Source: Gammaproteobacteria bacterium
GTDB lineage: Bacteria; Pseudomonadota; Gammaproteobacteria; Steroidobacterales; Steroidobacteraceae
Direction of reading: 5' to 3'
Assembly: GCA_028293765.1 (NCBI GenBank)
Contig: JAQGOG010000067.1
Span: forward strand, 27,236 to 91,235
Length of the DNA stretch: 64,000 bases
Shown here: one piece after another, positions 47,378 to 58,083 of the stretch
Layout of the letters: each line of letters starts with the position of its first letter
Position numbering within the stretch: the first letter of the stretch is position 1
Notes under the pieces: model-generated
What the model was told of the DNA's origin: nothing
Database searches by the model: none
Seen by the model: the letters and a program-made list of their open reading frames with translations, nothing else
Program-made: the position numbers and the translations under genes

Positions 47378-47710
47378 TCAGCCTGCGGGAGAGGCCCGCA
47401 AGGTGCGACGCGTTTCCGCCGCGTGATAATCAGTCAGCTTTTCCTTGTGCTTCTTCAGGCACCGATCGAGCTTATCCGCCAGCAGATCAATGGCGGCGTA
47501 CATGTTTTCTTCCGTGGCGTCTGCGTGGATAGCGTTTCCGCTCACGTGCAGCGTTGCCTCGGCCTTCTGTCGCAGCTTTTCTACGGTCAATACGCAGTGG
47601 ACATCCAGTACTTGATCGAAATGTCTCCCGATGCGTTCGAGCTTCCTCTCAATGTAACCGCGCAGTGCTTGCGTGACCTCGACGTGATGGCCGGTGACGT
47701 TTAGCTGCAT
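47378..47710 (-). CDS. hpf: Ribosome hibernation promoting factor (short HPF/YfiA family)
   Basis: 110-residue ribosome-associated protein that binds the decoding region and promotes inactive 100S dimers in stationary phase. Starts MQLNVTGHHVEVTQALRGYIERKLERI with RHFDQVLDVHCVL and ATEENMYAAIDLLADKLDRCL later, the standard short-HPF pattern. An AAAGGAG site lies before its ATG. It directly follows rpoN on the same strand, as in most gammaproteobacteria. Confidence 0.95.
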   Translation of the reverse strand: MQLNVTGHHVEVTQALRGYIERKLERIGRHFDQVLDVHCVLTVEKLRQKAEATLHVSGNAIHADATEENMYAAIDLLADKLDRCLKKHKEKLTDYHAAETRRTLRASPAG

Positions 47711-47744
47711 AGCCGTCTCCTTTCGCTTGGTTTTGCTGACTCAC

Positions 47745-49211
47745 TTACATCTGCTTCAATCCTGCTCGCTTGCGCTCGTTCGAGGGCGCGATGCCCATCG
47801 CTTCGCGGTACTTGGCGACCGTGCGGCGTGCGACCGGTATACCTTCACCTGAGAGCAACTCGGCAATACGGCCGTCGCTCAGGGGGGCCTCCGCGTCTTC
47901 CTCCTTGACGAGCTTTTTGATCTTGGCGCGTATCGCCGTCGAGGAGGTACCGGATCCGTCGGCGCCCTCGACCTGACTGGAAAAGAAATAACGCAGCTCG
48001 AACACGCCGCGCGGGGTGTGCATGTACTTGCCCGAGGTCACGCGCGAGATGGTCGATTCGTGCATGCTCACGGCCTCGGCGATGTCCTTGAGGATCATCG
48101 GCCGCATGTGCTCATCGCCATGCTCGAGGAACGCCTGTTGCCGTTCGACAATGGAGCGGGCTACCTTGATGAGCGTCTCATGGCGGATTTCCAGGCTCTT
48201 CAGCAGCCAGCGCGCTTCCTGCAACTGCGCACGCATGGTCGCGTGGCTCGCGTTACGCCCGATGAGGCTCGCATAGCTACTGTTCAGACGGACGCGGGGA
48301 AGAGTGGCCGCATTGATCTCGACCGCCCAACCATGATCGGTGCGCCTCACGAAGACATCGGGAACCACGTATTCCGAGGCACCCGTGCTGACAGTGGAGC
48401 CGGGGCGCGGATGGCAAGAACGCACCAGCGCCAGAGCGCAGGTGATCTCTTCCTCGGTGGCACGCAGCTCACGGCGCAGCAGAGAGAGCTCGCGCTCCGC
48501 CACCAGCTCGAGGTGATGCCGGGCGATTTCGATCGCGGTGCCAAATCCGGGCGTAGCCGGATCCAGCTGGCGGAGCTGAAGCTCGATGCACTCACCCACC
48601 GAGCGAGCGCCGATTCCCGCGGGATCGAGCGCCTGCACCCCGGCTAGCACGGCCTCTACCTCGGCCGCGTCGCACTCGACCTCCGGGCGCAACGTATTGG
48701 CGATCTCGTCGAGCGACTCGGTGATGTAACCGTCGTCGCTGATGGCGTCCACGATGGCGCGCGCGATAGCAAGCTCGCGAGGTCCGAGCTTCGCTACCTC
48801 GAGCTGCCACAAAAGATGTTCCTGCAGGGACTGTCCGGCGGAATCAGCGTATTCCTGCTGCCGCTCGTCGTCGTCTCCGCCACTCCAAGGGGCCTCGGCC
48901 GGTCCGACGCTTTGCTCGCCCCAGCCTTCGTCGAGCACCTCCACGGTGCTCTCCTGAGCGCTCTCTCGCTCCCTCTCCCGCTCGTGCTCCGCAGGCGGCG
49001 GCTGCTCCGCGGTGATTTCTGGTATGGCTTCGAATACGCCCGTTCCCTCGCCCTCTTCGGTGGGCTCGAGCATGACGTTCGATTCGAGCAGTTCCCGGAT
49101 ATGGGCCTGGAGCTCGAGTGCAGGCAGCTGCAGTAGCCGGATGGCCTGCTGCAGCTGCGGGGTCATGGTCAATTGCTGACCCAGCCGGAGCTGCAGGGAA
49201 GGTTTCAGCAT
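47745..49211 (-). CDS. rpoN: RNA polymerase sigma-54 factor
   Basis: Alternative sigma factor that recognises -24/-12 promoters and needs AAA+ activators. 488 residues: region I is Gln/Leu-rich (QLRLGQQLTMTPQLQQAIRLLQL begins near residue 7), region II is acidic (EEGEGTG to about 120), the core-binding domain follows, and the C-terminus holds an HTH (KDIAEAVSMHESTISRVTSGK) and the RpoN box ARRTVAKYRE. Located between lptB and hpf as is usual. No activator protein or obvious -24/-12 promoter is seen in the window. Confidence 0.98.
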   Translation of the reverse strand: MLKPSLQLRLGQQLTMTPQLQQAIRLLQLPALELQAHIRELLESNVMLEPTEEGEGTGVFEAIPEITAEQPPPAEHERERERESAQESTVEVLDEGWGEQSVGPAEAPWSGGDDDERQQEYADSAGQSLQEHLLWQLEVAKLGPRELAIARAIVDAISDDGYITESLDEIANTLRPEVECDAAEVEAVLAGVQALDPAGIGARSVGECIELQLRQLDPATPGFGTAIEIARHHLELVAERELSLLRRELRATEEEITCALALVRSCHPRPGSTVSTGASEYVVPDVFVRRTDHGWAVEINAATLPRVRLNSSYASLIGRNASHATMRAQLQEARWLLKSLEIRHETLIKVARSIVERQQAFLEHGDEHMRPMILKDIAEAVSMHESTISRVTSGKYMHTPRGVFELRYFFSSQVEGADGSGTSSTAIRAKIKKLVKEEDAEAPLSDGRIAELLSGEGIPVARRTVAKYREAMGIAPSNERKRAGLKQM

Positions 49212-49288
49212 GGTTGCACGGGCGGGGGCTAGTGGCCTTTCCTATTCGTAAGTCATTGAAAGATATAATGTTCCGCTTGAGTCCGGGC

Positions 49289-50014
49289 TCATAGCCGAAA
49301 CGCCTCACCCAAGTACACCTCACGCACTTGGGGGTTGGCAAGGATTTCTTCCGCAGTTCCTGATGCAATCACCGTGCCTTGGTTGACGATGTAGGCGCGG
49401 CTACACACGCCGAGGGTTTCCCGAACGTTATGGTCGGTGATGAGCACGCCGATATCGCGGTGCGTGAGCTCGCGAATGATGCGCTGGATATCCAGCACGG
49501 ATAGAGGGTCGACGCCGGCGAACGGCTCGTCGAGCAGCATGAATCGTGGCTCGGCGGCGAGGGCCCTCGCGATTTCCACACGGCGACGTTCACCGCCCGA
49601 CAGCGACACGCCCATACTCTTACGCACGTGGCCTATACGCAGTTCTTCCAGCAACTCCTCCAGCCGTCGTTCGCGCGCGGCCCGCTCGAGGTCGGGGCGC
49701 GTCTCGAGGATCGCCATGACGTTGTCCTCGACCGAAAGCTTTCGGAATATGGAAGCTTCCTGCGGGAGGTAGCCGAGGCCGAGTTGTGCGCGACGATGCA
49801 TCGGCAGGAGCGTTACATCCGTCTCGCCGACGTAGATACGGCCTGCATCGCAGGGCACGAGCCCCACGATCATGTAGAACGCCGTCGTTTTGCCGGCGCC
49901 ATTCGGCCCGAGGAGGCCGACGACTTCGCCATTCGACACTTCGACCGACAGATCCTTCACGACCTGCCGCGACTTGTAGCTCTTGGCCAGACCGGCCGCC
50001 TTGAGTGAGCTCAT
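49289..50014 (-). CDS. lptB: LPS export ABC transporter ATPase
   Basis: Cytoplasmic ATPase of the LptB2FG transporter that extracts LPS from the inner membrane. 241 residues: Walker [16 protein letters not shown], signature [18 protein letters not shown], Walker [14 protein letters not shown] and His-loop [10 protein letters not shown]. Its ATG overlaps the lptA stop by four bases (ATGA). Typically placed between lptA and rpoN. lptF and lptG are not in the window. Confidence 0.98.
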   Translation of the reverse strand: MSSLKAAGLAKSYKSRQVVKDLSVEVSNGEVVGLLGPNGAGKTTAFYMIVGLVPCDAGRIYVGETDVTLLPMHRRAQLGLGYLPQEASIFRKLSVEDNVMAILETRPDLERAARERRLEELLEELRIGHVRKSMGVSLSGGERRRVEIARALAAEPRFMLLDEPFAGVDPLSVLDIQRIIRELTHRDIGVLITDHNVRETLGVCSRAYIVNQGTVIASGTAEEILANPQVREVYLGEAFRL

Positions 50015-50757
50015 GGATGCTGCGGCGTGGCCGATGGCGGGGGGGTGGTCGGCTGCGGCTTCGATTCGGGTGTTGATGGCGCCGGCTGCGCCCTGGGTCC
50101 GCTCGCGGGTGGCTTGCTCGTTGTGGAGTTATCGCGCGGATTAATCGTGATATGCACGCGCTGGCCCGTGCCAGGAGCGGTGGTGGCCTGGACGTGTTCC
50201 TCGCGGAGGTTGTACACGAGGACTGGGCCGCTGATTTCATTCTGTCCGTCGGACAGCCACGCGTCGTTCGACAGACGCACGGTTCCCTCGTTTACGTCAT
50301 ACACGATCTCGTCCGCGCGGCCGTGTGCGATCTGGTCGGAATCCGCGCGCTTCTGTTCGAATTCCGCCGGTTTGCCAGTGACCGTTGCTTTCACGAGGTG
50401 GTTGTCGCGGAACTCCACGACGGCCTGGTCGGAGCGCAGGTTGCCGCGCGGTTCGGCGTTGATGCGCACGTTGCCTTCGAATGTCCAGTGGCTGTTCTGG
50501 AAATCCGTCCCAGTCGCATCGGCCTTGTCCGCCCGGACAGTCATGGTTCCGTATTTAATGACGACGTCCTTCAGATGCATCATGTGCGTCTTGAAGTCGC
50601 CGTCCACCGAGGCGGCGTCCCAGCTGATTTGGGATTGACTCGGCACTTCCGCCTTGGTCGCGGCAACCGCGGCGACAGCCAGCGCAGGTCCGAGGAGCGC
50701 GAGCCCGGCAGCCGCCCGGAAACTCATGCGCCCGCCGCTTGTTTCGCTTCGGCCCAT
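50011..50757 (-). CDS. lptA: LPS transport periplasmic protein LptA
   Basis: Periplasmic bridge protein that carries LPS between LptC and LptD. A signal peptide ([24 protein letters not shown]) precedes an OstA-type beta-jellyroll ([63 protein letters not shown]). The last ~45 residues are a Pro/Thr/Ser-rich tail that is longer than usual. Start is uncertain: ATG 50757 is listed, but a TTG at 50772 (overlapping the lptC stop) and an ATG at 50727 just before the signal peptide are in frame. Confidence 0.92.
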   Translation of the reverse strand: MGRSETSGGRMSFRAAAGLALLGPALAVAAVAATKAEVPSQSQISWDAASVDGDFKTHMMHLKDVVIKYGTMTVRADKADATGTDFQNSHWTFEGNVRINAEPRGNLRSDQAVVEFRDNHLVKATVTGKPAEFEQKRADSDQIAHGRADEIVYDVNEGTVRLSNDAWLSDGQNEISGPVLVYNLREEHVQATTAPGTGQRVHITINPRDNSTTSKPPASGPRAQPAPSTPESKPQPTTPPPSATPQHP

Positions 50758-50768
50758 CTTCGCAATAC

Positions 50769-51353
50769 TCAACTTCTTGGGCCTTGGTTCCGGCTGGTCA
50801 GTGCCATGCCACGCACGCGAGATTCTAACTGCACGCGACCGTCTTTCAACGTTGCGTGCAGACCCGTCGCCTTGATCAGCTGCCCCGGCAACGTGAGCGT
50901 TACAGGGGCTCGCGTGTTCACTATCGATGTGTGAGTGTCGAACGACAGCCGGTCGGTCGCGATCTCTGCCGGTTGCTGCGATCCGGGCAAGAGGCCGGCG
51001 ACGTGCACGCTGCCGGACAATTCAACCACGCCGGTATCCTGCCCGACCTCGCCGCGCTCGCCGCGGGCGGTCCACAGATTGCCGTTGCTGTCGCGAAATC
51101 CCAGCTTCGCCTGGCTCAGCTCTACGGTGTCCTTGTCTGGTTGCTGCCGGATCACATCGGCGTCGAGCGTGTAGAGAGGCTGTCCATCGGGACCGGTCTG
51201 TACGAGCCTGGCATCGCGCGCGGCATAGCCGGGGTCGCGCAGAGGCTCCTCGATCGTGGTCTGAGCGGTCGTTTCGCTCTGCTGACCGCCCAACACGAAA
51301 GTCCCTACGATCACCGCGATGAAAGCCAGAACGGCGAAGACGCGATAGATCAT
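50769..51353 (-). CDS. lptC: LPS export protein LptC
   Basis: Single-pass inner-membrane protein that passes LPS from LptB2FG to LptA. An N-terminal helix (MIYRVFAVLAFIAVIVGTFVLG) anchors a periplasmic beta-jellyroll (LYTLDADVIRQQPDKDTVEL, WTARGERGEVGQD, VHVAGLLPGSQQPAEIATD, LSFDTHTSIVNTRAPVTLT). 194 residues matches the family. ATGA overlap with kdsC upstream and a near-overlap with lptA downstream show one transcript. Confidence 0.95.
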   Translation of the reverse strand: MIYRVFAVLAFIAVIVGTFVLGGQQSETTAQTTIEEPLRDPGYAARDARLVQTGPDGQPLYTLDADVIRQQPDKDTVELSQAKLGFRDSNGNLWTARGERGEVGQDTGVVELSGSVHVAGLLPGSQQPAEIATDRLSFDTHTSIVNTRAPVTLTLPGQLIKATGLHATLKDGRVQLESRVRGMALTSRNQGPRS

Positions 51354-51913
51354 CGTGCCCGCGCCTTGCGCTGGTGACCCGCACGCGCGTCATGGGCCAG
51401 CCCCGAATGGGCCAGCCCCGAGTGGGCCAGCCCCGAATGGGCCAGCAGGTAGTCGCAGACCTCGCGCACGGCACCATGGCCTCCCGGCAGCTTGGTCACG
51501 AGATGGGCGGCGCGACGCGCTTCGGGATGAGCATCCGCAACTGCGAACGCGAGCGCAACCTCACTCATCAACGGAACGTCGGGGACATCGTCACCGATGC
51601 AGGCGCACGCCGAGGGTTTGATCTTCAGTCGCGCACACAATCGCTCGAACTCGGGCATCTTGTGCTCGACGCCCTGGTAGACGTGCTTCACTCCGAGCTC
51701 ACGGCAGCGGAGGTCCACCATCTTCGACTTTCGGCCGGAGATCACGGCGACTTCGATCCCGGCCGCGGCCATCTGTTTGATGCCGAGGCCGTCGCGGACG
51801 TGGAAGAGCTTGAGCGCCTCGCCCCGCGGGCCGAAGTAGAGGCGGCCATCGGTCAACACGCCGTCGACGTCCAGCACGAGCAGGCGAATGGCGGCAACGG
51901 TTTTTCGTGACAT
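51350..51913 (-). CDS. kdsC: 3-deoxy-manno-octulosonate-8-phosphatase
   Basis: HAD phosphatase that converts Kdo-8-P to Kdo for LPS synthesis. Catalytic Asp pair in LLVLDVDGVLTDGRLYF, followed by LKLFHVRDGLGIKQMAAAGIEVAVISGRKSK and the metal site CACIGDDVPDVPLM. 187 residues. The C-terminal end (LLAHSGLAHSGLAHSGLAHD) is encoded by 15-bp tandem repeats at 51394-51447, unlike known KdsC tails. Co-transcribed with lptC (ATGA overlap) and kdsD upstream. Confidence 0.96.
   Translation of the reverse strand: MSRKTVAAIRLLVLDVDGVLTDGRLYFGPRGEALKLFHVRDGLGIKQMAAAGIEVAVISGRKSKMVDLRCRELGVKHVYQGVEHKMPEFERLCARLKIKPSACACIGDDVPDVPLMSEVALAFAVADAHPEARRAAHLVTKLPGGHGAVREVCDYLLAHSGLAHSGLAHSGLAHDARAGHQRKARAR
51394..51447. 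repeat. 15-bp tandem repeat inside kdsC
   Basis: Three full units of GGGCCAGCCCCGAAT (one base change in the middle unit) plus a nine-base partial unit. Being a multiple of three, changes in copy number keep the kdsC frame and add or remove five residues (SGLAH) near its C-terminus. Confidence 0.9.
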
Positions 51914-51935
51914 GCGCGGGACTTAATGGCGTCTT

Positions 51936-52931
51936 CTAGACGACGCCGGCACGGAACAGGTCATGCACGTTGAGCGCGCCGATGAGGCAGCCCTGCCCGT
52001 CAGTAACCGGCAGAGCGGTGATCCGGTATACCTCCATGAGGTGCACCGCTTCGGCCGCGAGCTCACGCGGACCAATCGTCTTGCATTTCGGCGTCATCAC
52101 GTCGCTCATCAGAGTCGAGTGCACGTCGATCTGCTTGTCGAACGCACGCCGTAGATCTCCGTCCGTGAAGACGCCCAGCACGCGCTCGTCACCGTCCACG
52201 ATGACCGTCATACCGAGGCCCTTACTGGACATCTCGAGCAGGCCGTCGCGGAGCTTCGCACTCGGCAACGTGCGCGGAACGGCGTTACCGGTACGCATCA
52301 TGTCCTCAACGTGCAGCAAGAGCTGGCGGCCGAGGCTGCCTCCGGGGTGCGAGCGGGCGAAGTCCTGCTTTGTGAAGCCCCGAGCCTCGAGAATCGTCAC
52401 CGCCAGCGCATCACCCATGGCGAGCGTCGCGGTCGTGCTGGCGGTCGGCGCCAGATTCAGCGGACAGGCCTCTTCCAGAACACTGACATCGAGCGTCACG
52501 TTCGCCGCGCGGCCGAGGGTCGAGTCCGCTTTACCCGTCAAGACGATGAGCGGGACCGCGAGACGCTTCAGGTGCGGAAGCAGGAGCACGAGCTCGGGCG
52601 TTTCACCGGAGTTCGAGAGGGCCAGCACGATGTCCGTGCGGGTGATCATCCCGAGGTCGCCGTGGCCGGCTTCCGCGGGATGCAGGAAGAAGGCCGGCGT
52701 GCCGGTGCTCGCGAGGGTGGCGGCAATTTTCCCGGCGATGTGGCCGGACTTTCCCATTCCGGTCACTACGACCCGCCCCTCACAGCCGAGGCAGAGGCGG
52801 CACGCGGCGGCAAAACGGTCGTCGACCCGCGACAGCAGGCCCTGGATCGCCTGCGCCTCGATGGCCAGCGCCCGGCGCGCAGAGGCCAGCAGCTGCGATT
52901 CATCGGCGGGTGAAGTGGGCGCTATGTTCAT
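51936..52931 (-). CDS. kdsD: D-arabinose-5-phosphate isomerase (KpsF/GutQ family)
   Basis: Converts ribulose-5-P to arabinose-5-P, the first step to Kdo. 331 residues: an SIS domain with VVVTGMGKSGHIAGKIAATLASTGTPAFFLHPAEAGHGDLGMI (visible landmark MGKSGHIAGKIAATL) and LSNSGETPELVLLLPHLKR, followed by two CBS domains (ALNVHDLFRAG in the last). It is first in the kdsD-kdsC-lptC-lptA-lptB run. It is divergent from ibaG with 133 bp between, where the shared control region should lie. Confidence 0.97.
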   Translation of the reverse strand: MNIAPTSPADESQLLASARRALAIEAQAIQGLLSRVDDRFAAACRLCLGCEGRVVVTGMGKSGHIAGKIAATLASTGTPAFFLHPAEAGHGDLGMITRTDIVLALSNSGETPELVLLLPHLKRLAVPLIVLTGKADSTLGRAANVTLDVSVLEEACPLNLAPTASTTATLAMGDALAVTILEARGFTKQDFARSHPGGSLGRQLLLHVEDMMRTGNAVPRTLPSAKLRDGLLEMSSKGLGMTVIVDGDERVLGVFTDGDLRRAFDKQIDVHSTLMSDVMTPKCKTIGPRELAAEAVHLMEVYRITALPVTDGQGCLIGALNVHDLFRAGVV

Positions 52932-53064
52932 GCTTTGGGACGATTTTGAGAGCGAAGTCTGCGGGATGCAGGCCTCGAGTGCTTGGCAATTATAGGCGGG
53001 AGTCTCGCCCCCTGGGGCGCGAGGACCTACGCACGGCGGCTACTGAGCGATTAATATCCTCCGC

Positions 53065-54562
<1,498 letters not shown>

Positions 54563-54603
54563 GCGGCGCTCCCGCTCCTGGATCAACTGGCACACTGTTA
54601 GCC

Positions 54604-54702
54604 AGCAAAAGCCACGCCTTTTGCTCACGGGCAGAACGCAGCCAATCGCTGCGCTCGCTGCAAGCGCCGGGCCTACGCGGCCCGGGCGTCTTTCAGCCAA
54701 TA
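54604..54702. repeat. Composite intergenic repeat, copy 3
   Basis: Hairpin 54604-54625 with arms AGCAAAAG / CTTTTGCT around CCACGC. A second GC-rich hairpin (54663-54702: CGCCGGGCC / GGCCCGGGCG) is followed by TCTTTCAGCCAAT. It lies between the co-directional murA and gnd genes, about 40 bp after the murA stop. Confidence 0.7.
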
Positions 54703-54772
54703 TGTAAGACGAGTCTGACTGCGTATCGTCGCGGGGGCGGCGTACACTGCGGCCCGGACGGCAGGAGAATTT

Positions 54773-55840
54773 ATGCGTATCGGCATGGTCGGACTCGGGC
54801 GCATGGGCGCCAACATGGTGCGGCGCCTGCTCAAGGGTGGTCACGAGTGCGTCGTTTACGATCGCTCGGCCGATGCGGTGAAAGCCTCCGTTGCCGAAGG
54901 CGCGCGCGGTGCGGCTTCGCTGCCAGAGCTGGTCGGCGAACTGGCTGCTCCGAAGGCACTCTGGATCATGGTGCCGGCCGGCAGCGTCGATTCCGTCATT
55001 CGCGACCTGCGGCCGCTTTTGCAAGCGGGCGACATTCTGATCGACGGCGGCAACTCGCATTTCCACGACGATATCCGCCGCGCGAATGAGCTCCGGTCCG
55101 CGGGCATTCACTACATCGATGTTGGAACCAGCGGCGGCGTGCTGGGGTTCGAACAGGGCTATTGCCTGATGATCGGCGGCGAGCAGGATGCGGTGACAGT
55201 GCTCGAGCCGATTTTTGCCACGTTGTCTCCAGGCGGGCGGATGCCTGAGGGCGGGGCGCAGGGTAAGGCGACCGGGAAGGACGATACGCAGGGCGCCGCT
55301 GCCGCCAGGCATGTCGCCGCGGCTCGACAGGCCCCTGCGGCGATGGGGTATCTGCACTGCGGAGCTTCCGGTGCGGGACACTTCGTGAAGATGGTTCACA
55401 ACGGCATCGAGTACGGACTCATGGCCGCGTATGCCGAAGGGTTGAATATCCTCGCGCACGCGGATGCCGGCATGCATAAGGCGGAGGCCGATGCGGAGAC
55501 GGCTCCCATCAGCAATCCGCAGCTGTATCAATATCAGCTCGACATCGGTGCGATCGCTGAAGTCTGGCGACACGGCAGCATCATTTCTTCGCGGCTGCTC
55601 GATCTGACAGCGGCGGCGCTCGCCCAGGATCCCAAGCTCGGGCAATTCAGCGGGCGCGTGTCGGACTCCGGCGAAGGACGGTGGACCGTGCAGGCCGCCA
55701 TCGAGGTGGGTGTGCCTGCCAATGTGCTGAGCGCGGCGTTGTATTCTCGCTTCGAGTCGCAGGGCCGCGCGGAATACGCCGACAAGTTGTTGTCGGCTAT
55801 GCGCCTGGGGTTTGGCGGACACCTGGAGAAGAAGGCCTGA
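54773..55840 (+). CDS. gnd: 6-phosphogluconate dehydrogenase, short (YqeC-like) type
   Basis: Oxidative decarboxylation of 6-phosphogluconate to ribulose-5-P. 355 residues: Rossmann [52 protein letters not shown] and catalytic [33 protein letters not shown] marks the short bacterial subclass. An Ala/Gly/Gln-rich stretch (about residues 158-190) between the coenzyme and helical domains is longer than I expect. Sits directly before zwf, sharing a TGATG stop/start. Confidence 0.95.
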   Translation: MRIGMVGLGRMGANMVRRLLKGGHECVVYDRSADAVKASVAEGARGAASLPELVGELAAPKALWIMVPAGSVDSVIRDLRPLLQAGDILIDGGNSHFHDDIRRANELRSAGIHYIDVGTSGGVLGFEQGYCLMIGGEQDAVTVLEPIFATLSPGGRMPEGGAQGKATGKDDTQGAAAARHVAAARQAPAAMGYLHCGASGAGHFVKMVHNGIEYGLMAAYAEGLNILAHADAGMHKAEADAETAPISNPQLYQYQLDIGAIAEVWRHGSIISSRLLDLTAAALAQDPKLGQFSGRVSDSGEGRWTVQAAIEVGVPANVLSAALYSRFESQGRAEYADKLLSAMRLGFGGHLEKKA

Positions 55841-57273
55841 TGGAGCGGCGCGACTCCGATGCGATAGTGCTGTTCGGGGCGACCGGCGACTTGTGTTATC
55901 GCAAGATCTATCCGGCGCTGTACAACCTGGTGCGCCGCAGACTCGTTACGGTGCCGATCATCGGCGTGGCGCGTGCGGGCTGGACGGTCCAGCAGTTCGC
56001 CAGGCGCGTGCAGGACAGCCTGGAGGCTTTCGTACCGACGCGCGATGAGGAGGCGATGCAGCGTCTCATCGGCCTGCTTCGTTATGTGGATGGCGACTAT
56101 AAAGAGCGCTCCACGTTCGACGCGCTTCGTAAGGCCTTGGGGAGCGCCGCGCGGCCGCTCCATTACCTCGCGATTCCGCCGAGCGTGTTTCCGGTCGTAA
56201 TCGACCACCTTGGCGCGACGATGTGCGCTGGAGGTGCGCGGGTGGTGATCGAGAAGCCGTTCGGGCGCGACCTCGCGTCCGCGCGCTCGCTCAACCAGAC
56301 GCTCCTGAAACGATTCCCGGAATCGAATATTTTTCGCATTGATCATTACCTCGGCAAGGAGGCGGTACAGAACCTTTTGTATTTCCGCTTCGCCAACTCG
56401 TTCCTGGAGCCGGTGTGGAACCGCAACTTCGTGGCGAGCGTGCAGATCACGATGGCCGAGAAGATGGGCGTGAACGGGCGCGGCCGCTTCTACGAGGAAG
56501 CCGGCGCGATCCGCGATGTTATACAGAACCATCTGCTGCAGATCGTCGCTTTCCTCGCGCTCGAGCCGCCCGTGAATTCGAGCGGTGAATCGCTGCGCGA
56601 CGAAAAGGTGAAGGTGTTGAAGGCCATCCGGCCGGTGCGACCGGAAAATCTCGTGCGCGGGCAGTTTCGCGGCTACCGCCAGGAAGAGGGCGTGGCACCC
56701 GATTCCAAGGTGGAGACCTTCGCGGCCATGCGGCTCGACATCAACTCGTGGCGCTGGGCAGGTGTGCCGTTCTATCTGCGGGCAGGCAAAAACCTGCCGG
56801 TGACGGCGACCGAAGTGGTCGTCGATCTGCGGCCGCCGCCGGCGCATGTGTTTGGCGACCTCGGTCCCGATCAACCCAACTATCTGCGCTTTCGCGTCGG
56901 TCCCGACGTGGCCATAGCCTTGGGCGCGCATGCGAAAAAGCCCGGACCCACGATGCAGGGACGCCAAGTGGAGCTATTCGTGGCTCAGCAGCAGGGCGAC
57001 GAGATGGACGCCTACGAGCGGCTCATCAGCGAGGCGCTCATCGGGGACACTACGCACTTCGCGCGGCAGGATGAAGTAGAGGCGGCCTGGGCGATCGTCG
57101 ATCCCGTGCTCGGGTTGAACACGCCGCCGTACGAATACACGCCGGGCACATGGGGACCGCGCGAGGCCGACAGTCTACTTGTCGGACCCTGCGGATGGCA
57201 CAACCCCGGAGCCGATGCTCATAGCTGGACTCGCGCGTGCGCGCCGCTGGAAATGTCGAAGTTTGCGCCGTAG
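55840..57273 (+). CDS. zwf: Glucose-6-phosphate 1-dehydrogenase
   Basis: Entry step of the oxidative pentose-phosphate and Entner-Doudoroff routes. 477 residues: N-terminal [35 protein letters not shown], active-site [19 protein letters not shown] and [18 protein letters not shown]. The first visible conserved residues begin shortly after ATG 55840, which shares a base with the gnd TGA, so gnd and zwf are translationally coupled. pgl follows after 90 bp. Confidence 0.97.
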   Translation: MERRDSDAIVLFGATGDLCYRKIYPALYNLVRRRLVTVPIIGVARAGWTVQQFARRVQDSLEAFVPTRDEEAMQRLIGLLRYVDGDYKERSTFDALRKALGSAARPLHYLAIPPSVFPVVIDHLGATMCAGGARVVIEKPFGRDLASARSLNQTLLKRFPESNIFRIDHYLGKEAVQNLLYFRFANSFLEPVWNRNFVASVQITMAEKMGVNGRGRFYEEAGAIRDVIQNHLLQIVAFLALEPPVNSSGESLRDEKVKVLKAIRPVRPENLVRGQFRGYRQEEGVAPDSKVETFAAMRLDINSWRWAGVPFYLRAGKNLPVTATEVVVDLRPPPAHVFGDLGPDQPNYLRFRVGPDVAIALGAHAKKPGPTMQGRQVELFVAQQQGDEMDAYERLISEALIGDTTHFARQDEVEAAWAIVDPVLGLNTPPYEYTPGTWGPREADSLLVGPCGWHNPGADAHSWTRACAPLEMSKFAP

Positions 57274-57363
57274 AGCGGCGCCGACGCTTGCTTCTTGCCC
57301 GACGCCGTGGGGCGGCCCGCCAGTCGCGCACGTGTTGATCAATCTAGATAATGCGAGCTATTC

Positions 57364-58065
57364 GTGACCACGCTTCAGACACACCGATTCGCATCACGCG
57401 CTAAGCTCGACGCCGCGCTAGTTGACCGCCTTGCGATGGCCATCGCCGACACGAGCAGCGGCGGCATTGCTGTGATGCTTTCGGGAGGCAGCACCCCAAT
57501 GCCTGCGTACCGCGAGCTGGCGGCCCGTGCGCCCAAACACAACCCTGGCCTGCGCGTTCTGTTCTCGGACGATCGATACGTCCCGTCGACTTCGGAAGCG
57601 AGCAACTATCATCAATCGGGCGCGCTCCTTGACGCACTCGCGTTACCGGACGCCTCCGTCCTGCGCGTGCGCACCGAGCTGCCTCTGGAGCAGGCGGCGG
57701 ATGACTACGAGCGCCAGCTCGGCGCCCTATTGGATGCGAAGGTGCCCATCGGCCTCGGGCTGCTCGGTCTTGGCCCCGACGGCCACACCGCGTCTCTCTT
57801 CACGCCTGCCGATCTGGAACGCGCCCGCGGCCGGCTGGCGATCGCCGTACAACGGCCCGACGGCATGGCAGGCGTCAGCGTCACACCCGAATTCCTGACT
57901 AACGTGGAGCAGTTGGTGTTCGTCGTCGCCGGTGGCGGGAAATATGATGCCATCCGGGCACTCCTCCGGGAGGATCCCAACCTCGTCGCGTGGCGCGCAG
58001 TGCAGGGCCTGGCGAGCGTCGAACTATGGGTCGAGCAAGCGGCGCTGTCTTCGTTGCTGGCGTAG
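57364..58065 (+). CDS. pgl: 6-phosphogluconolactonase
   Basis: Hydrolyses 6-phosphogluconolactone to 6-phosphogluconate between the Zwf and Gnd steps. 233 residues with AVMLSGGSTPMPAYRELA, LFSDDRYVPSTSEASNY and LGLGPDGHTASLFTP, all family hallmarks. GTG start at 57364, 90 bp after zwf, with only a weak ribosome-binding site. It completes a gnd-zwf-pgl group encoding the entire oxidative branch. Confidence 0.95.
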   Translation: MTTLQTHRFASRAKLDAALVDRLAMAIADTSSGGIAVMLSGGSTPMPAYRELAARAPKHNPGLRVLFSDDRYVPSTSEASNYHQSGALLDALALPDASVLRVRTELPLEQAADDYERQLGALLDAKVPIGLGLLGLGPDGHTASLFTPADLERARGRLAIAVQRPDGMAGVSVTPEFLTNVEQLVFVVAGGGKYDAIRALLREDPNLVAWRAVQGLASVELWVEQAALSSLLA

Positions 58066-58083
58066 GGAGTCGGCGAGCCGCAG

